DNA of 64,000 nt from positions 2,914,001 to 2,978,000 of the forward strand of contig NZ_CP135164.1 in the NCBI RefSeq assembly GCF_001940225.2, read 5' to 3'. Each line of letters starts with the position of its first letter. Position 1 is the first letter of the stretch. A program made the translations under genes and the position numbers. Shown here one piece after another: positions 25,803-35,745 of the stretch. The notes under the pieces are model-generated. The model made no database searches. It was given only the letters and a program-made list of their open reading frames with translations, and was not told the origin of the DNA. This DNA is from Roseburia sp. 499. Its GTDB lineage: Bacteria; Bacillota; Clostridia; Lachnospirales; Lachnospiraceae.

Positions 25803-25815
25803 ATTTTTCTCCCCC

Positions 25816-26088
25816 TTATAATTTATCCGCCGCTTTTAATGTATCTCTAACATCTCTTAAACTTTTAATATCTTCACTGACCAAATTGTAATATTGCTCC
25901 AATGCCGTTGCAAGATTTGTAATAATATTCTTATACTCATCCAGATAACTCATAGAACAATTTTCATACTCTACTTTTATATTCTTTTTATTTGCTTCTA
26001 TTCTATTATTTGCCTTTTCTATTTTTTTAACTGCATCATTATATGTACTTTCATTGATTTGTATGGTTCCATTTCCTATACTTGCCAT
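25816..26088 (-). CDS. Small helical LXG partner, DUF5344/YwqI-like
   Basis: A 90-residue helical protein of the WXG100-like class (MASIGNGTIQINESTYNDAV, VEYENCSMSYLDEYK). It matches DUF5344/YwqI-type proteins that bind the LXG domain and help target toxins to the type VII apparatus. It starts behind AGGAGG one base after the preceding gene ends and lies 13 bases before the LXG gene. Confidence 0.75.
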   Translation of the reverse strand: MASIGNGTIQINESTYNDAVKKIEKANNRIEANKKNIKVEYENCSMSYLDEYKNIITNLATALEQYYNLVSEDIKSLRDVRDTLKAADKL

Positions 26089-26089
26089 G

Positions 26090-26485
26090 TTAATCCTCCT
26101 CAGACCAATTATCTATTACTCCCTGCCAATAATCAATTTGATCTTGTGCATCCTCTGCATTTGTTTGATATATCTGTATTTGTTCTTCAAACTGACTTAT
26201 TACATCATAATGTTTACTACTTTCCTGATTGAGGGAACCTGACAGACTTTCCAGACTTTCCCGATAATTAGATACCCGTTTTCCTTCCCAGTCAACAGAT
26301 TTAAGATTCGGATCAACTTCACCTTTAAATGTATTAAAGTCGAATAACAAAGTACTCCATGATCCGCTTTCCAGATTATTTAAATAATTTGTTTTGGCTG
26401 TCTTTAGACGTTCAATTTTAGTTTCATAGTCCGCCTTTTTTGACTTCCAGCTGTCCCTTTTGTCTCTAGCTTCACTTTTTGTCAT
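26090..26485 (-). CDS. Helical LXG partner, DUF5082/YwqH-like
   Basis: A 131-residue, almost fully helical protein with heptad-like patterns (KKADYETKIERLKTAKTNY). The central WST and DWEGKR positions fit the DUF5082/YwqH family that pairs with DUF5344 and LXG proteins in a three-part pre-export complex. It is the first gene of the module, behind GGAGGAG. Confidence 0.75.
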   Translation of the reverse strand: MTKSEARDKRDSWKSKKADYETKIERLKTAKTNYLNNLESGSWSTLLFDFNTFKGEVDPNLKSVDWEGKRVSNYRESLESLSGSLNQESSKHYDVISQFEEQIQIYQTNAEDAQDQIDYWQGVIDNWSEED

Positions 26486-26530
26486 ACTCTACTCCTCCCA
26501 TATGATATATATTTAATAAAATACCTCTCT

Positions 26531-26559
26531 ATTTTACATTTTTCGCCTATTTCCGTCAA
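26531..26559 (-). promoter_or_regulatory. Promoter of the type VII effector module
   Basis: TTGACG (26554-26559), 17-base spacer, TAAAAT (26531-26536), about 45 bases before the first gene. Confidence 0.6.
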
Positions 26560-26582
26560 CCCTAGCCCCTTTATCCATCAAA

Positions 26583-26609
26583 AATGGAGATGCCCTAAGC
26601 ATCTCCATT
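26583..26609 (-). terminator. Terminator after spoVT
   Basis: AATGGAGATGC and GCATCTCCATT pair around five bases, followed on the minus strand by a T run. It separates spoVT from the type VII module. Confidence 0.88.
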
Positions 26610-26612
26610 CCA

Positions 26613-27161
26613 TTACTGTTCCATCTGTCTTCCTAAAAAACCGGCTGCAACCTTCGCCAACTTCATTTCTGTTTCTCCTATTTCTATTTTTTCTTCCTTA
26701 CTATAGATAACAACCGCTCCAATGGCATCTCCTTCGCATATAATCGTTGATACTACCTGCGCTGCATATTCGGAAGAATCATCTATTGTAACCTTTATAA
26801 ACTCTGAGTTCCCTATTCTTGCCTGAAAATTTTCTCTTCCGGTAATAACTGCTTCCAATTGTTTGCTGATGGGCTTTCCATCAAAGTCCTTCTTCCCATT
26901 TCCAGACGCGGCCACTACATGATCTTTATCTGTAATACAAATGAGACACCCGGTATTCTGTGCCAAACTTTCTGCATATTGTCCGGCAAATTGACTCAAC
27001 TCACCAATCGGAGAATATTTCTTTAGAATAATTTCCCCTTCCCGGTCTGTAAAAATTTCCAGAGGATCGCCTTCCCTAATTCGCAATGTACGACGAATTT
27101 CCTTCGGTACGACTACTCTTCCAAGGTCATCTATTCTTCTAACAATTCCTGTTGCTTTCAT
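26613..27161 (-). CDS. spoVT: Stage V sporulation protein T
   Basis: An AbrB-type transcription regulator of forespore genes. The 182-residue protein begins MKATGIVRRIDDLGRVVVPKE, the swapped-hairpin DNA-binding domain, and continues with a GAF-like domain to the C-terminus (VVIYSKEEKIEIGETEMKLA). Length and start agree with known SpoVT. The ATG at 27161 was chosen by family alignment, although GGAGG lies 13 bases upstream, a little far. Its presence says the organism can sporulate. Confidence 0.93.
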   Translation of the reverse strand: MKATGIVRRIDDLGRVVVPKEIRRTLRIREGDPLEIFTDREGEIILKKYSPIGELSQFAGQYAESLAQNTGCLICITDKDHVVAASGNGKKDFDGKPISKQLEAVITGRENFQARIGNSEFIKVTIDDSSEYAAQVVSTIICEGDAIGAVVIYSKEEKIEIGETEMKLAKVAAGFLGRQMEQ

Positions 27162-27246
27162 AATGCACTTTATGCCTCCATCTCCTACAATTTCTGTGTT
27201 GTTAGTATTTGTAAGAAATAGTGAATTATGCATGTATTTTCCACAT

Positions 27247-27648
27247 TTACCTCTTCTTTAAATTATAAAAGTTAAATGTTCCCGTATTCAGCAACATTCC
27301 TCTCTGGTCCGTAATCTGAAATTCTACTACCGAAATATTTTTTCCAGGTTTAATTACCTTTCCTTCACACATAACATATTCCGTATTTCTTCCTGCCTTC
27401 AAATACTGGATACTTCCATTTACTGTTGTTACATAATATCCATAGGTGGACGCCGCAATTCCGCACAAGGTATCTGCTGCAGTGTACAGCGCCCCTCCAT
27501 GGAAATCTCCATATATGTTTTGCATTTTTTCCTGAAAAGGAATCTTTGCCCTCACAAATCCTTCTGAAACCTCAAGCAACTCTATCTCCAGCAAACTTGC
27601 AAAAGGATTCTGATTAAGTATTTCCTGACATTCTTCAAGTAACACCAT
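27247..27648 (-). CDS. PaaI-type hotdog thioesterase
   Basis: A 133-residue single hotdog domain with the HGGALYTAADTLCG motif of PaaI/YdiI-type acyl-CoA thioesterases. It would hydrolyse an acyl- or aryl-CoA in the cytoplasm; the substrate is unknown. It sits 19 bases after the phosphotransferase gene and is probably co-transcribed with it. Confidence 0.88.
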   Translation of the reverse strand: MVLLEECQEILNQNPFASLLEIELLEVSEGFVRAKIPFQEKMQNIYGDFHGGALYTAADTLCGIAASTYGYYVTTVNGSIQYLKAGRNTEYVMCEGKVIKPGKNISVVEFQITDQRGMLLNTGTFNFYNLKKR

Positions 27649-27667
27649 GATGCTCCTTCCATTCTTC

Positions 27668-29137
27668 TTACTTCAACGCCTGTTCAATGGCATTAATTAC
27701 AATTTTTAGCGCTTTAATTCTGGCATATTTTTTATCATTGGATTCCAAAATATGCCATGGTGCATAAGATGTATTGGTCTTCTGCAGCATTTCATTGACT
27801 GCCCCTTCATACAAATCCCATTTATCTCGATTGCGCCAGTCTTCTTCTGTTATTTTCCATTGCTTTTCCGGTGTATTCTGCCTCTCCGTAAAACGTTCCA
27901 ATTGTGTTTCCTTATCAATCTGAACCCAGAACTTAATGATTACTGCTCCCCAATCAGACAGTTCTTTTTCAAACTCATTGATTTCATTGTAGGCTCTCTG
28001 CCAATCGTTTTCGCTACAAAAGCCTTCCAGACGCTCTACCATGACTCTTCCATACCAAGTACGGTCAAAAATAGCTATGTGCCCGGTCTTTGGAAGTCGA
28101 TTCCAGAATCGCCAGAGATAATGTCTTGCCTTTTCATGCGGTTCCGGACTTGCAATAGGATGTACCTCGAATCCTCGCGGATCCAATGCCCCTGTAATTC
28201 GCTTGATATTTCCACCTTTTCCTGCTGCATCCCAACCTTCATAAGCAATAATAACCGGAACTTTTTTCCGATATAATTTATTATGAAGCTCCCCTAACTT
28301 TTTCTGAAGTTCGCGCAATTCCTTGCGATACTCTTCCTCAGTAAGTGTTTTATCCAAAGACACTTCTTCTAGTTTTGGTATTTTCTCTAATGGAAATACA
28401 TTTTGCAACAACGGTACTGCCATAGCACTATTTTTCAACGCAGTATCAATTCCACTGACTAATGTCTCCAGCACTTGTAATTCCGCCCATTTTTTGTTCT
28501 TTGCATCTACCAGATACCATGGGTCTGCGGAAGCATTGGTATCATTCAAGTATCGGTCGAATACCTTCAAGCATTTTTCATAATGCTTGTTTTGCCAACT
28601 GTCCTTTTCACTTACTCGCCAACTGGTATTCTTATCTTCTTCCAACCCGTCAAGTCTCTTCTTCTGCTCTTTCTGACTAATCTGAAAAAAGAATTTCATT
28701 ACCAGATACCCGTTATCTGTAAGCTGACGCTCAAAGCGTTTAATACTTTCTATCTTTTTCTTGTACTCTGTTTCCTTCAGTTTTCCATTCAGGCAATCCC
28801 CTGTCACTTCATCCATCCAACCGGAATCCAAAAACATGAACTTTCCTGATTCCGGAATTTTTACAAAATAACGATAGAGAAACGGCTTTCTCTTCTCTTC
28901 CTCTGTCGGTACATCCATGGTTGCCACCTTGAAAAAACGCGGGTCAATATTACGAATTACTTTTCCCAATACACTTCCCTTACCGGCAGTTCCCCATCCT
29001 TCAAACAATACCAATACCGGCAGACCATGCTCTTTTATGAGCATCTGCTGCCTGGAAATCTTGTCCCTTGCTACCGCCAGTCTTTCTTCCAATTCTGCTT
29101 CTTCTGGTTTCTGTGGTTTGTTCCAATTCTCTAACAT
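27668..29137 (-). CDS. pap: Polyphosphate:AMP phosphotransferase (double PPK2 domain)
   Basis: Transfers phosphate from polyphosphate to AMP, giving ADP. The 489-residue protein holds two PPK2 domains. The first has FEGWGTAGKGS and the second YEGWDAAGKGGNIKR followed by the catalytic DRTWYGRVMVER. The N-terminal copy has the weaker lid motifs, as in known Pap enzymes where the C-terminal domain is the active one. It lies between acylphosphatase and thioesterase genes. Confidence 0.92.
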   Translation of the reverse strand: MLENWNKPQKPEEAELEERLAVARDKISRQQMLIKEHGLPVLVLFEGWGTAGKGSVLGKVIRNIDPRFFKVATMDVPTEEEKRKPFLYRYFVKIPESGKFMFLDSGWMDEVTGDCLNGKLKETEYKKKIESIKRFERQLTDNGYLVMKFFFQISQKEQKKRLDGLEEDKNTSWRVSEKDSWQNKHYEKCLKVFDRYLNDTNASADPWYLVDAKNKKWAELQVLETLVSGIDTALKNSAMAVPLLQNVFPLEKIPKLEEVSLDKTLTEEEYRKELRELQKKLGELHNKLYRKKVPVIIAYEGWDAAGKGGNIKRITGALDPRGFEVHPIASPEPHEKARHYLWRFWNRLPKTGHIAIFDRTWYGRVMVERLEGFCSENDWQRAYNEINEFEKELSDWGAVIIKFWVQIDKETQLERFTERQNTPEKQWKITEEDWRNRDKWDLYEGAVNEMLQKTNTSYAPWHILESNDKKYARIKALKIVINAIEQALK

Positions 29138-29157
29138 ACCTTCTCCTCCTTCGACTG

Positions 29158-29424
29158 TTAACCGCGTATCTGAAATCCTTTTTCCTCCTGCAGTTCCATC
29201 TCTTCCCGCAAAATATTTTCGATTCGTATAAAATTGTCATGCTGCAAAATCTCAATCAAGTCATCAATCTGCGCTCTGGTTCCCTGTACTTCTACTGTAA
29301 CAGAGCCATCATACTCGTTCCGGGCAAATCCAGTCATCCCATGATGCCTCGCTACATAACATACCTTATAGCGAAATCCTACCCCTTGGACTCTTCCGGT
29401 AAATATCATTCGTTCTCTTATCAT
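29158..29424 (-). CDS. acyP: Acylphosphatase
   Basis: Hydrolyses acyl phosphates such as acetyl phosphate. The 88-residue protein has the signature GRVQGVGFRYKV with the catalytic arginine and the GFARNEYDGSV asparagine motif. Its ATG overlaps the stop of the upstream Spx-like gene (ATGA), so the start is placed at 29424. Confidence 0.9.
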   Translation of the reverse strand: MIRERMIFTGRVQGVGFRYKVCYVARHHGMTGFARNEYDGSVTVEVQGTRAQIDDLIEILQHDNFIRIENILREEMELQEEKGFQIRG

Positions 29425-29780
29425 TCTTTTAATAATTTCTCCCATTCCTCCGGTTTAAATCCGGTCAAAACACCCTTTTTGGTTACAAGTAACGGTCTTT
29501 TTACCAACATTCCGTCCGTAGACAAAAGTTCATATTTTTCTTCCAATGACATTTCCGGTAACCGCTCCTTCAGCTTCATCTCTTTATAGAGCATACCGCT
29601 GGTGTTAAAAAATTTTTTAATATCCATACCGCTCTTTTCGTGCCATTGCTTTAGCTCGTCCTTTGTTGGATTCTGCTCTTTGATATGCCGGTCTTGAAAT
29701 GCCACGCCCTTTTCCTCCAACCATTTCTTTGCTTTCTGACAAGTCGTGCATTTCGGATATTCGATGAATAAACATTCCAT
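29421..29780 (-). CDS. Spx/ArsC-family protein
   Basis: A 119-residue thioredoxin-like ArsC/Spx-family protein with a CTTC redox pair near the start (YPKCTTCQKAKKWLEE) and the RPLLVTKKGVLTGFKPEEW C-terminal region. Such proteins act as arsenate-reductase-like thiol enzymes or RNA polymerase-binding regulators. The lack of the Spx core extension leaves this open. The start at 29780 follows GAGGAGGTG. Confidence 0.88.
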   Translation of the reverse strand: MECLFIEYPKCTTCQKAKKWLEEKGVAFQDRHIKEQNPTKDELKQWHEKSGMDIKKFFNTSGMLYKEMKLKERLPEMSLEEKYELLSTDGMLVKRPLLVTKKGVLTGFKPEEWEKLLKE

Positions 29781-30029
29781 GTGTTTCACCTCCTCGTTGT
29801 TATTTAACTGCATTTTACATGCATATATCTACTTTGTTTCATTGATTTATGTTTGTTTACATTATAGCAAATACGGGAGGGTCTTTCAATTTTTGCTGGT
29901 TACTTTATACACAAGACTTTACCTGAATTTTTACATTCTATCTATATTTTTTTACATTTCTTGTATATACTATAAATTAATCTAGGGACATTCCCAAATG
30001 AAAAAATTAAATTAAGAGAGATGAAGCAT

Positions 30030-30995
30030 ATGCCTGGTTTTACCACACATTATTTATTTGGTTTAAATACCTACAAACAATTAAAACAAAATAATATAAA
30101 AAAAATACTCCATGAAAATCATGCAGCATACAACCTTGGTCTTCAGGGACCGGATATATTTTTTTATTTTCTTCCTTGTTATCTGATACATGATGATAAC
30201 ATTGGTGCTATCGCTCACGAAAAGCGTACCGGTAAGTTCCTGCATTATCTTCTGGAAAGCCGAAAACTTTTTCCTGACCAAGAAGCGTTAGAAATTGCAG
30301 AAGCCTACATTGCCGGATTCTTAGGGCATTATACCTTAGACACTCATTGCCATCCCTATATTTATTGGAAATCAAGATTTGAAGAAAAAAACTCTCGTTA
30401 CCATGGCGCTCATATGCGTCTGGAGGTAGATATTGATGCAGAACTTTTACAATTTTACAAGCATCGTGCGCCTTCCCGTTTTCGTCAAGAATCTACCATT
30501 GTGCTGACTCCACTGCAGCGACGCACCATTGCAACTATTTTATACTATGTTTATGCCAAAACTTATCCGGAACTTGGCATCTGGCATACCACTATGCGTC
30601 TTTCTATCCGCTCTATGCAGCTTGGTACCCGCTTTCTGCGTGATTCCTCCGGTAAGAAAAAGGTCTTGCTACGCAAACTGGAAGGAATGATATTAGGCTA
30701 TCCCCTGCTATCTTCTATGATACCAAGTGACAGCCTAACCTTTTATCTTGACCCGTTGAATATTCTTCACAAGGAATGGCACAACCCCTGGGATAAATCT
30801 TTTACCTCGACGGAGTCCTTTTTTGACTTAATGGAGGATGCACAGGAAGAATACCTTTCTGTATTGATTCAACTTTCTAAGATTTTCTCCTGTCAGCCTC
30901 ATTCTGAAGGAGAACGTACCGAAACTAAGGCGCTTTTGAAAAAGCTTGGCAGTAATTCCTATCATAGTGGGTTGGATATTGGGATTCCTGGCTAG
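30030..30995 (+). CDS. Zinc-dependent phospholipase C-like protein
   Basis: A 321-residue protein of the Zn_dep_PLPC family: MPGFTTHYLFG start, NLGLQGPDIFFY, GFLGHYTLDTHCHPYIYW with metal histidines. No signal peptide, unlike secreted phospholipases, so an intracellular lipid or other phosphoester role is possible. The start at 30030 is chosen by family pattern; an ATG three codons upstream (30021) is also possible. It runs towards pdxT and ends six bases before its stop. The upstream gap 29781-30029 holds the divergent promoters only. Confidence 0.82.
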   Translation: MPGFTTHYLFGLNTYKQLKQNNIKKILHENHAAYNLGLQGPDIFFYFLPCYLIHDDNIGAIAHEKRTGKFLHYLLESRKLFPDQEALEIAEAYIAGFLGHYTLDTHCHPYIYWKSRFEEKNSRYHGAHMRLEVDIDAELLQFYKHRAPSRFRQESTIVLTPLQRRTIATILYYVYAKTYPELGIWHTTMRLSIRSMQLGTRFLRDSSGKKKVLLRKLEGMILGYPLLSSMIPSDSLTFYLDPLNILHKEWHNPWDKSFTSTESFFDLMEDAQEEYLSVLIQLSKIFSCQPHSEGERTETKALLKKLGSNSYHSGLDIGIPG

Positions 30996-31000
30996 GAATC

Positions 31001-31561
31001 CTATATCATTTCCAAGAAATACTTATGTATCTTCTTATCGCTATCCAGTTCCGGATGAAAAGACAATGCCAATATATTTTTATTCTTCACGGCTACAATA
31101 TTTCCATCCACCTCTGCCAACACCTCTGTATCCGCTTTTACTTTCTCAATGTATGGTGCTCGAATAAATGTCATTGGCACTGTACCAATTCCTTTTACCT
31201 CGCTCTCCGTGTAAAAGCTTCCCAACTGTCTACCATAAGCATTGCGCTTTACTACAGCCGGAAGAAGTCCTATGTGCGCCTGTTCTCCACCTTCAATTTC
31301 ATCTGCCAGAAGAATCATCCCGGCGCAGGTAGCAAGTACCGGCAGTCCGTTTTCGATTCTACGCTTTAATTCCTCATACATTCCCAGTTCACGAATAAGT
31401 TTTCCTTGTACGGTACTCTCACCACCCGGAAGCACTAAGCCGTCAAATTCCTGTTCCAAATCTTCTTTTTTTCGCAGTTCGATGCATTCCGCTCCCAGAC
31501 TTTCTAATACTTTTTCATGCTCAATAAAGGCTCCCTGCACTGCCAGTACTGCTATCTTCAT
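31001..31561 (-). CDS. pdxT: PLP synthase glutaminase subunit
   Basis: Provides ammonia from glutamine to PdxS for pyridoxal phosphate synthesis. The 186-residue class I-type glutaminase has LPGGEST, the nucleophile loop ATCAGMILLA, and the SFHPEL histidine-glutamate. It lies one base after pdxS, the usual pair. Confidence 0.96.
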   Translation of the reverse strand: MKIAVLAVQGAFIEHEKVLESLGAECIELRKKEDLEQEFDGLVLPGGESTVQGKLIRELGMYEELKRRIENGLPVLATCAGMILLADEIEGGEQAHIGLLPAVVKRNAYGRQLGSFYTESEVKGIGTVPMTFIRAPYIEKVKADTEVLAEVDGNIVAVKNKNILALSFHPELDSDKKIHKYFLEMI

Positions 31562-31562
31562 A

Positions 31563-32438
31563 TTATTCGCCTCGCTTTGCCATTAAAAGTTCGATTTCCT
31601 GCTCGTTGATACCTACCATTGCTTCTCCTAAGTCTTCGGAAAGTTCTGCAAGCATCTTGTAGTCATTGAAGTTAGTTACAGCTTTTACGATTGCCTGTGC
31701 GCGTTTCTTTGGATTTCCGGACTTGAAGATACCGGATCCTACGAATACACCTTCTGCTCCCAACTGCATCATCAACGCTGCATCTGCCGGAGTTGCCACA
31801 CCACCTGCTGCAAAGTTTACTACCGGAAGACGTTTATTGTCATGTACATACTGTACTAAAGAGAATGGTACACGAAGTTCTTTTGCTGCCTCGAATAATT
31901 CGTCTTCTCTCATGGAACCGATTCTTGCGATTTCCTGATTCATTTTTCTCATATGACGTACTGCCTGAACTACATCACCGGTTCCCGGTTCTCCCTTAGT
32001 ACGAGTCATGGATGCACCTTCGTTGATTCTTCTTAATGCTTCTCCAAGGTCTTTTGCTCCGCAGACAAAAGGTACCTTAAACTTACTCTTATCAATGTGA
32101 TATACATCATCTGCCGGAGAAAGCACTTCACTTTCATCAATATAGTCAATTTCAATTGCTTCCAGAATCTGTGCTTCTGCGAAATGTCCGATTCTACACT
32201 TTGCCATAACCGGAATGGATACTGCTTCCTGGATTCCCTTTATCATTGCTGGGTCACTCATTCTTGCCACACCGCCTGCTGCACGAATATCTGCTGGAAT
32301 TCTCTCCAATGCCATAACAGCACATGCGCCTGCTTCTTCTGCAATTTTTGCCTGCTCCGGTGTAGTAACGTCCATGATAACGCCGCCCTTTAACATTTGT
32401 GCCAATTCTTTGTTCAATTCATATCTTTTCTGTTCCAT
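31563..32438 (-). CDS. pdxS: PLP synthase subunit PdxS
   Basis: Builds pyridoxal phosphate from ribose 5-phosphate, glyceraldehyde 3-phosphate and ammonia. The 291-residue barrel has [45 protein letters not shown] and the conserved [25 protein letters not shown] and [11 protein letters not shown] stretches. The start at 32438 follows AAGGAGAATAATAGA. It is divergent from pdxR across a 121-base region. Confidence 0.97.
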   Translation of the reverse strand: MEQKRYELNKELAQMLKGGVIMDVTTPEQAKIAEEAGACAVMALERIPADIRAAGGVARMSDPAMIKGIQEAVSIPVMAKCRIGHFAEAQILEAIEIDYIDESEVLSPADDVYHIDKSKFKVPFVCGAKDLGEALRRINEGASMTRTKGEPGTGDVVQAVRHMRKMNQEIARIGSMREDELFEAAKELRVPFSLVQYVHDNKRLPVVNFAAGGVATPADAALMMQLGAEGVFVGSGIFKSGNPKKRAQAIVKAVTNFNDYKMLAELSEDLGEAMVGINEQEIELLMAKRGE

Positions 32439-32512
32439 TCTATTATTCTCCTTCTTTTTCTTTACAAATCCGATGTTCCCTATTATAATCAAAAGTGACC
32501 TTATTAAAATAC

Positions 32513-32536
32513 CCATTTTGAATATATTCAGAATGG
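32513..32536. promoter_or_regulatory. 24-bp palindrome between pdxS and pdxR, candidate PdxR operator
   Basis: CCATTTTGAATATATTCAGAATGG reads almost the same on both strands, with one mismatched pair. It lies centrally in the divergent promoter region, 24 bases before pdxR. A TATAAT for the pdxST direction is at about 32480-32485. Confidence 0.55.
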
Positions 32537-32559
32537 TCAGTTTTGGAAAGGAGTTAGCA

Positions 32560-33987
32560 ATGCTTACTTATTCTTTTGCCGATTTAGGTTCAGACAGTCT
32601 TTACGAACATTTATATAAATGTATTAAAAATGACATATTAAACGGGGTTTTGACCATGGGGGAGAAACTCCCCTCCAAACGAAATTTTGCAAAGAATCTG
32701 AACATAAGCACTATTACTGTAGAAAATGCTTATGCCCAGTTAATGGCAGAAGGTTATATTTATTCTCTTCCGAAAAAAGGATATTTTGTGGCAGATATTT
32801 CTAATTCCATTTTAGAAAACAATGTTGCCACTGCCTCTACTTTTACCGTATCAAAAGAGGCTGTTCCTTCCAATTTTCCATTGCGGCAACAAAACGAATA
32901 TTTTGCAGACTTTGTCTCCAATAGCATCACCGCTGATAATTTCCCCTTTTCCATCTGGGCAAAAATTATTCGTGAAGTGATTTCCGAGGAGAGTCAGGCA
33001 CTTATGACTAATCCCCCCTCCGGTGGAATCCCGGAACTTCGCAATGCTATTGCACAGTATTTGTTTCAATTTCGCGGTATGAAGGTAGACCCAGCACAGA
33101 TTATCATCGGAGCCGGTACAGAATATCTCTACGGTTTAATCATACAGCTTTTAGGAAAAGACAATACCTTTGGCGTAGAAGACCCCGGATATCGAAAGAT
33201 ATCCCAGATTTATAACAGCCACAATGCCAAATGCTGTCATATCCCTTTGGATCATCAAGGGATAGAACTCTCCGCTTTAGAAGAAAGTGGCGCGAATATT
33301 ATACATATTTCCCCTTCCCACCACTACCCTACCGGAATTGTGACACCAATCAGCCGCCGCTATGAATTATTAGGTTGGGCTTCTAAGTCTTCTTCCAGAT
33401 ATATTATTGAAGACGATTATGACTGTGAATTCCGTTTGCAGGGAAAGCCAATTCCTTCCCTACAGAGTATTGATGTAATGGAAAAAGTTATCTATATTAA
33501 TACCTTTTCCAAAAGCCTTGCCTCCACCATCCGTATTAGTTATATGGTACTTCCACATCATTTGTTGGAACGTTTCTATCGGCAGCTCGGCTTTTATTCC
33601 TGTACGGTATCCACTTTCGAACAGTACACGCTTGCCCGTTTTATCAGTCAGGGATACTTCGAAAAACACATTAACCGCACCAGGAACTTTTACAAGACGC
33701 AGCGAGATACTTTATTAGAATGCATCAAAAACAGTCCTCTTGCTTCCCATTCTACTATCATGGAAGAGGATGCCGGACTTCACTTCCTATTGAAATTGGA
33801 TACCAGATTATCTGATGAAGCTTTGAATGAAAAAGCAAAACAGGCAGGACTTCATATCGCCTGCCTGTCAAAATACTACTATAAACCAGAGAAAAAAATG
33901 GAACATATTCTGGTGATGAACTACTCCGGACTAGACCCGGAAAAAATTCCGGAAGCGGTAAAACGCCTCAGTAAATGTATCTGTTAA
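32560..33987 (+). CDS. pdxR: MocR-family regulator PdxR
   Basis: A 475-residue GntR-type winged helix (about residues 1-75, [22 protein letters not shown]) fused to a PLP-binding aminotransferase-like domain with the PLP lysine in [15 protein letters not shown]. MocR proteins of this type sense PLP and control pdxST, which is divergent here. The start at 32560 follows GGAAAGGAG; an open frame further upstream overlaps pdxS and is not used. It overlaps the convergent pepF end by four bases. Confidence 0.92.
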   Translation: MLTYSFADLGSDSLYEHLYKCIKNDILNGVLTMGEKLPSKRNFAKNLNISTITVENAYAQLMAEGYIYSLPKKGYFVADISNSILENNVATASTFTVSKEAVPSNFPLRQQNEYFADFVSNSITADNFPFSIWAKIIREVISEESQALMTNPPSGGIPELRNAIAQYLFQFRGMKVDPAQIIIGAGTEYLYGLIIQLLGKDNTFGVEDPGYRKISQIYNSHNAKCCHIPLDHQGIELSALEESGANIIHISPSHHYPTGIVTPISRRYELLGWASKSSSRYIIEDDYDCEFRLQGKPIPSLQSIDVMEKVIYINTFSKSLASTIRISYMVLPHHLLERFYRQLGFYSCTVSTFEQYTLARFISQGYFEKHINRTRNFYKTQRDTLLECIKNSPLASHSTIMEEDAGLHFLLKLDTRLSDEALNEKAKQAGLHIACLSKYYYKPEKKMEHILVMNYSGLDPEKIPEAVKRLSKCIC

Positions 33988-35732
33988 AGCTTACAAAACT
34001 CTTCGACTAATTCTTCTATCTGGGAAAGACTCTGTCTCCAGAAATCCGGAGTTGTCAGGTCAATGCCCTCCATTGCCGCTGCTTCTTCTACGGTACATAC
34101 CGGAGTGGCATGGAGCATTGCCTTGTACTTCGGTACAAAATCTGCTCCTTCTTCCTCAAATTTGCTATAAAGTCCCAACGCAAACAATCCACCAAAAGCA
34201 TATGGGAAGTTATAAAAACTAAGACCGGAAGAATAATAATGGCTCTTGCATGCCCACATATATGGATGTAGATAATTACTGTCTAATCCATCTCCATATG
34301 CTTTCTTCTGTGCTTCTTCCATTATTTTCTTGCAATCCTCTGCCATAAGAAATTTATTTTGACACTGCTCAAACACTGCTGTTTCAAACAAATATCTGGA
34401 ATAAATATCTACAATTACCTGCGTATGCTCCATCAGGCTGTTTTCCAAAAGATTTAACTTTTCTTCATTGGTTGCTTCTTTTAACGCAGCCTTTATCAAA
34501 TGAGTTTCATTAAATGTAGATGCAGTTTCTGCAACCGGCATCGGGTAATCCTGATTTAATACTCTCTGTGTCTGTACCTGTACATTGTGATATGCATGTC
34601 CCAATTCATGAGCCAGCGTACGAATAGAGCCAAAATATCCGTCATAATTTGTAAGAATACGGCTTTGTTTGATAGACGGTACTCCTGCACAGAAAGCACC
34701 ACCTTCTTTTCCTTTTCTCGGATAAAAATCAATCCACTGATTTTCAAATGCTTCCTTCATCATATCAGCCATATCCGGTGAAAACTTTTGGAAATTGTTC
34801 ACTAAACATTCCTTTGCTTCTTCCAGAGAATACTGGGTATCACTTTTTCCCATAGGTGCAAACAATTCGTACCATGGAAGACCATTGCTATAACCTAGCA
34901 TTTCTGCTTTTTTTCGCATATATTTATGAAATACCGGAAGGTATTCCTGAATAGCTGTCATCATAGCATCCAATGTCTTGCGACTCATACGGGACTGCTC
35001 TAACGTCATATCCAACGGTGACGCATACCCTTTCTTTTCACAAATCATAGCAAACTGATTTTTGATATTGTTCAATGCAAAAGCTATGGAATCCTGAATC
35101 TTTTCGTAAGATGCGATTTCAGCTTCATATGCTTCCTTTCGTACTTTTGCATCCGGACTATATGCAAGATTTCGAACCTCTGACAGCGTAATCTCTTTTC
35201 CCTGATAATCTACTTTTACTGTAGAAGTCAGATAGGAAAACAGGTTTCCCCAGGCGGAACCACCGGTAATATCCATTGCTGCAATCATTTCTTCCACTTC
35301 ATCGCTTAACAAATGCTCTGCCTGTTTCTTTGCCTGTTTCAGCATAAAACTGTACTCTTGAATCAGGTCACTTTCTTTTGCCATTGCATCGATATCCGGA
35401 ATTCTGGCATATATTTTCTGAGCGGCTGCTTGTGTGGCAGAACCTTCCGACCACAACTTCATCAAACGGTTCTGTTGCGCCATTGCATCCCCATTTTCTG
35501 TATCTGCAGCCTGTACAAGTCCAATATAAACACTCAAATTGCCAATATGCTTTGCTATTTCCTCTTCTACCGCTATTAACTGTTCCACAGCACTTTTCAG
35601 TTCCATGGTATCTGCCTTTTTTACCAGTTCTTTTTCCTTCTTCATCGCATCTTCCAGTTTCCCGAAATCTGCCTCGTAGGAAGGGGCATCAAACCCTTTA
35701 TAAATTTCATTCAAAGACCATTCTGTATTCAT
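33984..35732 (-). CDS. pepF: M3-family oligoendopeptidase F
   Basis: A zinc metallopeptidase that degrades short peptides in the cytoplasm. The 582-residue protein has the active-site motif HELGHAYH and a later glutamate ligand in ETASTFNE, as in M3B peptidases. The start at 35732 follows AGGAGAGAACT. It is 13 bases after the dehydrogenase gene, so probably in the same operon. Confidence 0.94.
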   Translation of the reverse strand: MNTEWSLNEIYKGFDAPSYEADFGKLEDAMKKEKELVKKADTMELKSAVEQLIAVEEEIAKHIGNLSVYIGLVQAADTENGDAMAQQNRLMKLWSEGSATQAAAQKIYARIPDIDAMAKESDLIQEYSFMLKQAKKQAEHLLSDEVEEMIAAMDITGGSAWGNLFSYLTSTVKVDYQGKEITLSEVRNLAYSPDAKVRKEAYEAEIASYEKIQDSIAFALNNIKNQFAMICEKKGYASPLDMTLEQSRMSRKTLDAMMTAIQEYLPVFHKYMRKKAEMLGYSNGLPWYELFAPMGKSDTQYSLEEAKECLVNNFQKFSPDMADMMKEAFENQWIDFYPRKGKEGGAFCAGVPSIKQSRILTNYDGYFGSIRTLAHELGHAYHNVQVQTQRVLNQDYPMPVAETASTFNETHLIKAALKEATNEEKLNLLENSLMEHTQVIVDIYSRYLFETAVFEQCQNKFLMAEDCKKIMEEAQKKAYGDGLDSNYLHPYMWACKSHYYSSGLSFYNFPYAFGGLFALGLYSKFEEEGADFVPKYKAMLHATPVCTVEEAAAMEGIDLTTPDFWRQSLSQIEELVEEFCKL

Positions 35733-35745
35733 AGTTCTCTCCTTT

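Noticed and set aside
32215..32559. Open plus-strand frame extending pdxR upstream across pdxS
   Set aside because: It is antisense to pdxS, which has clear family sequence. The MocR protein starts at 32560 with its own GGAAAGGAG site.
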